A stretch of 24,445 bases of DNA from an archaeon (lineage in GTDB: Archaea > Thermoproteota > Nitrososphaeria > Nitrososphaerales > JACAEJ01), in assembly GCA_024256265.1 (NCBI GenBank), contig JACGUK010000013.1, positions 1 through 24,445 of the forward strand, in the 5' to 3' direction. The translations under genes and the position numbers were made by a program. Shown in pieces: positions 22,864 through 24,445 of the stretch (position 1 is its first letter; the number at the start of each line of letters is the position of its first letter). A model generated the notes under the pieces. The model ran no database searches. It was not told the origin of the DNA and saw nothing but the letters and a program-made list of their open reading frames with translations.

Positions 22864-22901
22864 CCATATAAGCGTTAATTGATGTACTACAATTGTATTA
22901 C
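22864..22901 (-). promoter_or_regulatory. Promoter of dehydrogenase/TrpD-like operon with palindromic operator (site C)
   Basis: The palindrome (plus-strand text GTACTACAATTGTATTAC, 22884-22901; 8 of 9 pairs symmetrical) lies 11 bases upstream, on the minus strand, of a TATA box (CTTATATGG, 22864-22872) identical to that of cobT. Predicted transcription start is near 22841. Sites B and C differ at only two of 18 positions. Confidence 0.7.
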
Positions 22902-22942
22902 AAAATTGCTTGACTAAATGGCGATGCCTTTATTTCGATAAT

Positions 22943-23842
22943 TCATTTACTACTTTCAGCAATGTTACTCTCTTCGTTTACATGTAATTTGTGCCTTTCT
23001 TTATCTTCTATCTGTATGGTGCTATGAACAATTTTGAACCTCTCTTTAAGGATTTTTCTCGCCTCTTCTAAGATACAACACCAATCTTCAGATCTATCTA
23101 TAGTGAGATGGGCGCTTATTGAGTATATCCCAGAGGTTATCGTCCATAAATGTAAATGATGAACTTCTTCAACGCCTTCTATGCCCAACAAAACCTCTTC
23201 AACTTCTTTAGGAGATATATGCTCTGGAGCACTCTCCATAAGTATGTTCACACTCCCCTTCATTAGCCTGTAGATTGTAGGCATCATGATCAGACCTATG
23301 GCTACGCTTGCTATAGGATCAGCAACCTTTAACCCTGTTAGAAAGATTATTGCCCCAGAAGTAATGGCACCTATAGAACCTAAGGCATCCATAATTACAT
23401 GGAGAAATGCTGATCTAAGGTTAAGGCTCTCCTTTGAAGAACGCCATAATATCCTAGCTCCTGTCAAGTTCACAACTAATCCTATCAGAGCTATTATGAG
23501 CATCTCTAATCCTAGAACTTCTGGTGGGTAAAGAAAACGCTTGTGTGCCTCGAAGAATATGTATGCTACTAATGCTATGAGTATTAGGCCATTGAATAGA
23601 GCCACCAAAATCTCGATGCGATAATACCCAAAGGACTTTTTAGGGGTTGGTGGCTTCGTAGCATAGAAGCTAGCAAAAAGGCTCATAGATAATCCTCCAA
23701 CGTCAGATAGCATGTGAACAGCATCAGACATCAAGGCTAAGCTGTTAGTTAGAATGCTGCCTATGATCTCAATTATCATGTATGAGGAAGTAAGGGCAAG
23801 GACTATCCCTAACCTGAGTCTGTTTTGAGCGTTAATAGACAT
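22943..23842 (-). CDS. Cation diffusion facilitator (zinc-type) transporter
   Basis: A 299-residue CDF efflux protein. There are six hydrophobic helices in the first 200 residues. The transport site is readable as H43-x3-D47 in helix 2 (DAVHMLSD) and H148-x3-D152 in helix 5 (LHVIMDALGS), the two-His, two-Asp set typical of zinc/cadmium members of the ZitB/CzcD group. The C-terminal cytoplasmic domain (about 205-285) contains VEEVHHLHLWTITSG, a typical CDF signature. CDF proteins work as homodimers exchanging metal for protons. A TATA-like CTTATATTG at 23873-23881 (minus strand) puts transcription start near 23850. It precedes the dehydrogenase gene by 170 bases, but that gene has its own promoter. 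Confidence 0.95.
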   Translation of the reverse strand: MSINAQNRLRLGIVLALTSSYMIIEIIGSILTNSLALMSDAVHMLSDVGGLSMSLFASFYATKPPTPKKSFGYYRIEILVALFNGLILIALVAYIFFEAHKRFLYPPEVLGLEMLIIALIGLVVNLTGARILWRSSKESLNLRSAFLHVIMDALGSIGAITSGAIIFLTGLKVADPIASVAIGLIMMPTIYRLMKGSVNILMESAPEHISPKEVEEVLLGIEGVEEVHHLHLWTITSGIYSISAHLTIDRSEDWCCILEEARKILKERFKIVHSTIQIEDKERHKLHVNEESNIAESSK

Positions 23843-23872
23843 CGATTATATCCACACTCCAGTTTAGGCTGA

Positions 23873-23881
23873 CAATATAAG
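23873..23881 (-). promoter_or_regulatory. TATA box of the CDF transporter gene
   Basis: CTTATATTG on the minus strand, centred about 27 bases before a predicted start near 23850, eight bases ahead of the ATG at 23842. No palindrome like sites A-C lies upstream of it. Confidence 0.4.
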
Positions 23882-24015
23882 AAGACATAGCCCAAAAATT
23901 TTGTGATTATATAGCTTAATATTCTTATCTTAATCGTTTTTATTAAATTTTTCCTTAAGATAGCAAGCTCTTACTGTAAACATCTTTAGGCTAAATCTTA
24001 AATCTTAATTCTCTC

Positions 24016-24023
24016 TATAAATC
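24016..24023 (+). promoter_or_regulatory. TATA-like box before the last gene
   Basis: TATAAATC is centred about 32 bases before the ATG at 24051 but only 8 before the ATG at 24027. It therefore favours 24051 as the translation start of a nearly leaderless message. Confidence 0.35.
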
Positions 24024-24050
24024 TTTATGCATAGTTTATCTGAAGAAAAG

Positions 24051-24445
24051 ATGAGAGAGATCGCCCACTCTTTAGTAGTAAATTCGATGAGGATAGGGAA
24101 GAGAATTGATGGCGAATTCGAGTCTGTGAGGATAATATACAACTCTACAGATGCTGATTGCCAATCATTCGCCTTAGCCGTAGAGGAAGAGTGCTGGAAA
24201 GTAGGCGCCCATACACTACTCTTACCTTATAGCTCTAAAAGAGAGAAGCTCAGGCATCTTCTCACCCCTGAAGAATCCGTTACTCAGTTGAGCAAGCTTG
24301 CTAAGAGCATAGTTGAATCTATAGACGTTACTATGTTCATAGGAGAGCAGGACGAGCCGGACTGGGCTAGACATGTTATAGAAAAGCTCAGACTTTCAGC
24401 TCCTGTAAGGCTTAAGTTAAGAGAAATATTGGATGAGAGAAAGGT
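24051..24445 (+). CDS. Probable M29-type aminopeptidase, N-terminal part
   Basis: Partial gene: about 131 residues are visible and the frame is open at the right edge. The start MREIAHSLVVNSMRIG, then VRIIYNSTDADCQSFALAVE and CWKVGAHTLLLPYS, resemble the N-terminal domain of archaeal M29-like (leucyl) aminopeptidases, where a helix is followed by a strand, a sugar-phosphate-like loop and a KAGAHP-type turn. The metal ligands of the family lie further along and cannot be checked, so the assignment is tentative. An in-frame ATG at 24027 would add eight residues; I prefer 24051 because of the TATA-like box. The gene is divergent from the CDF transporter gene. Confidence 0.45.
   Translation, partial: MREIAHSLVVNSMRIGKRIDGEFESVRIIYNSTDADCQSFALAVEEECWKVGAHTLLLPYSSKREKLRHLLTPEESVTQLSKLAKSIVESIDVTMFIGEQDEPDWARHVIEKLRLSAPVRLKLREILDERK

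Overview
The window looks like a piece of archaeal chromosome, probably from a low-G+C member of the Thermoproteota (TACK) side; the lineage is inference. Supporting signs are archaeal-type genes (a PAC2 proteasome-assembly pair with one HbYX tail, a GPN-loop GTPase, a Trm-G10-like tRNA methyltransferase, archaeal CobT) and promoters with a TATA box about 27 bases before a TSS at or close to the start codon. Many genes appear to start with TTG or GTG and to lack a leader.

Layout. 1-3812 (minus): an ECF vitamin-type transporter operon in the order S component, fused double ATPase, T component, then an ADP-ribosylglycohydrolase-family gene that runs off the left edge. 4025-8052: a large membrane-anchored surface protein of unknown function, a divergent ribbon-helix-helix regulator with a PurM-like C-terminal domain, the corrinoid adenosyltransferase CobO, and a zinc-ribbon/PH-like protein. 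8265-11033 (minus): GPN-loop GTPase, two PAC2 proteins and a small unknown. 11204-12462 (plus): a CinA/MoaB-domain protein and a Nudix hydrolase. 12484-14259: a small foreign-looking island (PD-(D/E)XK nuclease, winged-helix/GDGN protein) bounded by copies of the 3' end of the adjacent zinc-ribbon gene. 14236-16705 (minus): the zinc ribbon and two radical SAM enzymes of the AmrS/PflA type. 16902-19372 (plus): PRPP synthetase, tRNA methyltransferase and an HTH regulator with a cysteine cluster. 19378-23842 (minus): CobT, a TrpD-like phosphoribosyltransferase, a zinc alcohol dehydrogenase and a CDF metal transporter. 24051 to the end: the start of a probable M29-type aminopeptidase.

The most interesting signal is regulatory. 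Three minus-strand promoters, in front of the ECF operon, cobT and the dehydrogenase/TrpD-like pair, share an 18-base palindrome close to GTANTACAATTGTANTAC at the same 11-12 base distance upstream of the TATA box. This suggests one activator-controlled regulon linking import of a small molecule to cobT and to a PRPP-type enzyme that keeps the Mg-PRPP site but has lost the anthranilate-binding residues of TrpD. With CobO also present, cobamide (vitamin B12-like) lower-ligand salvage or assembly is a reasonable hypothesis; NAD or nucleoside salvage is the main alternative.
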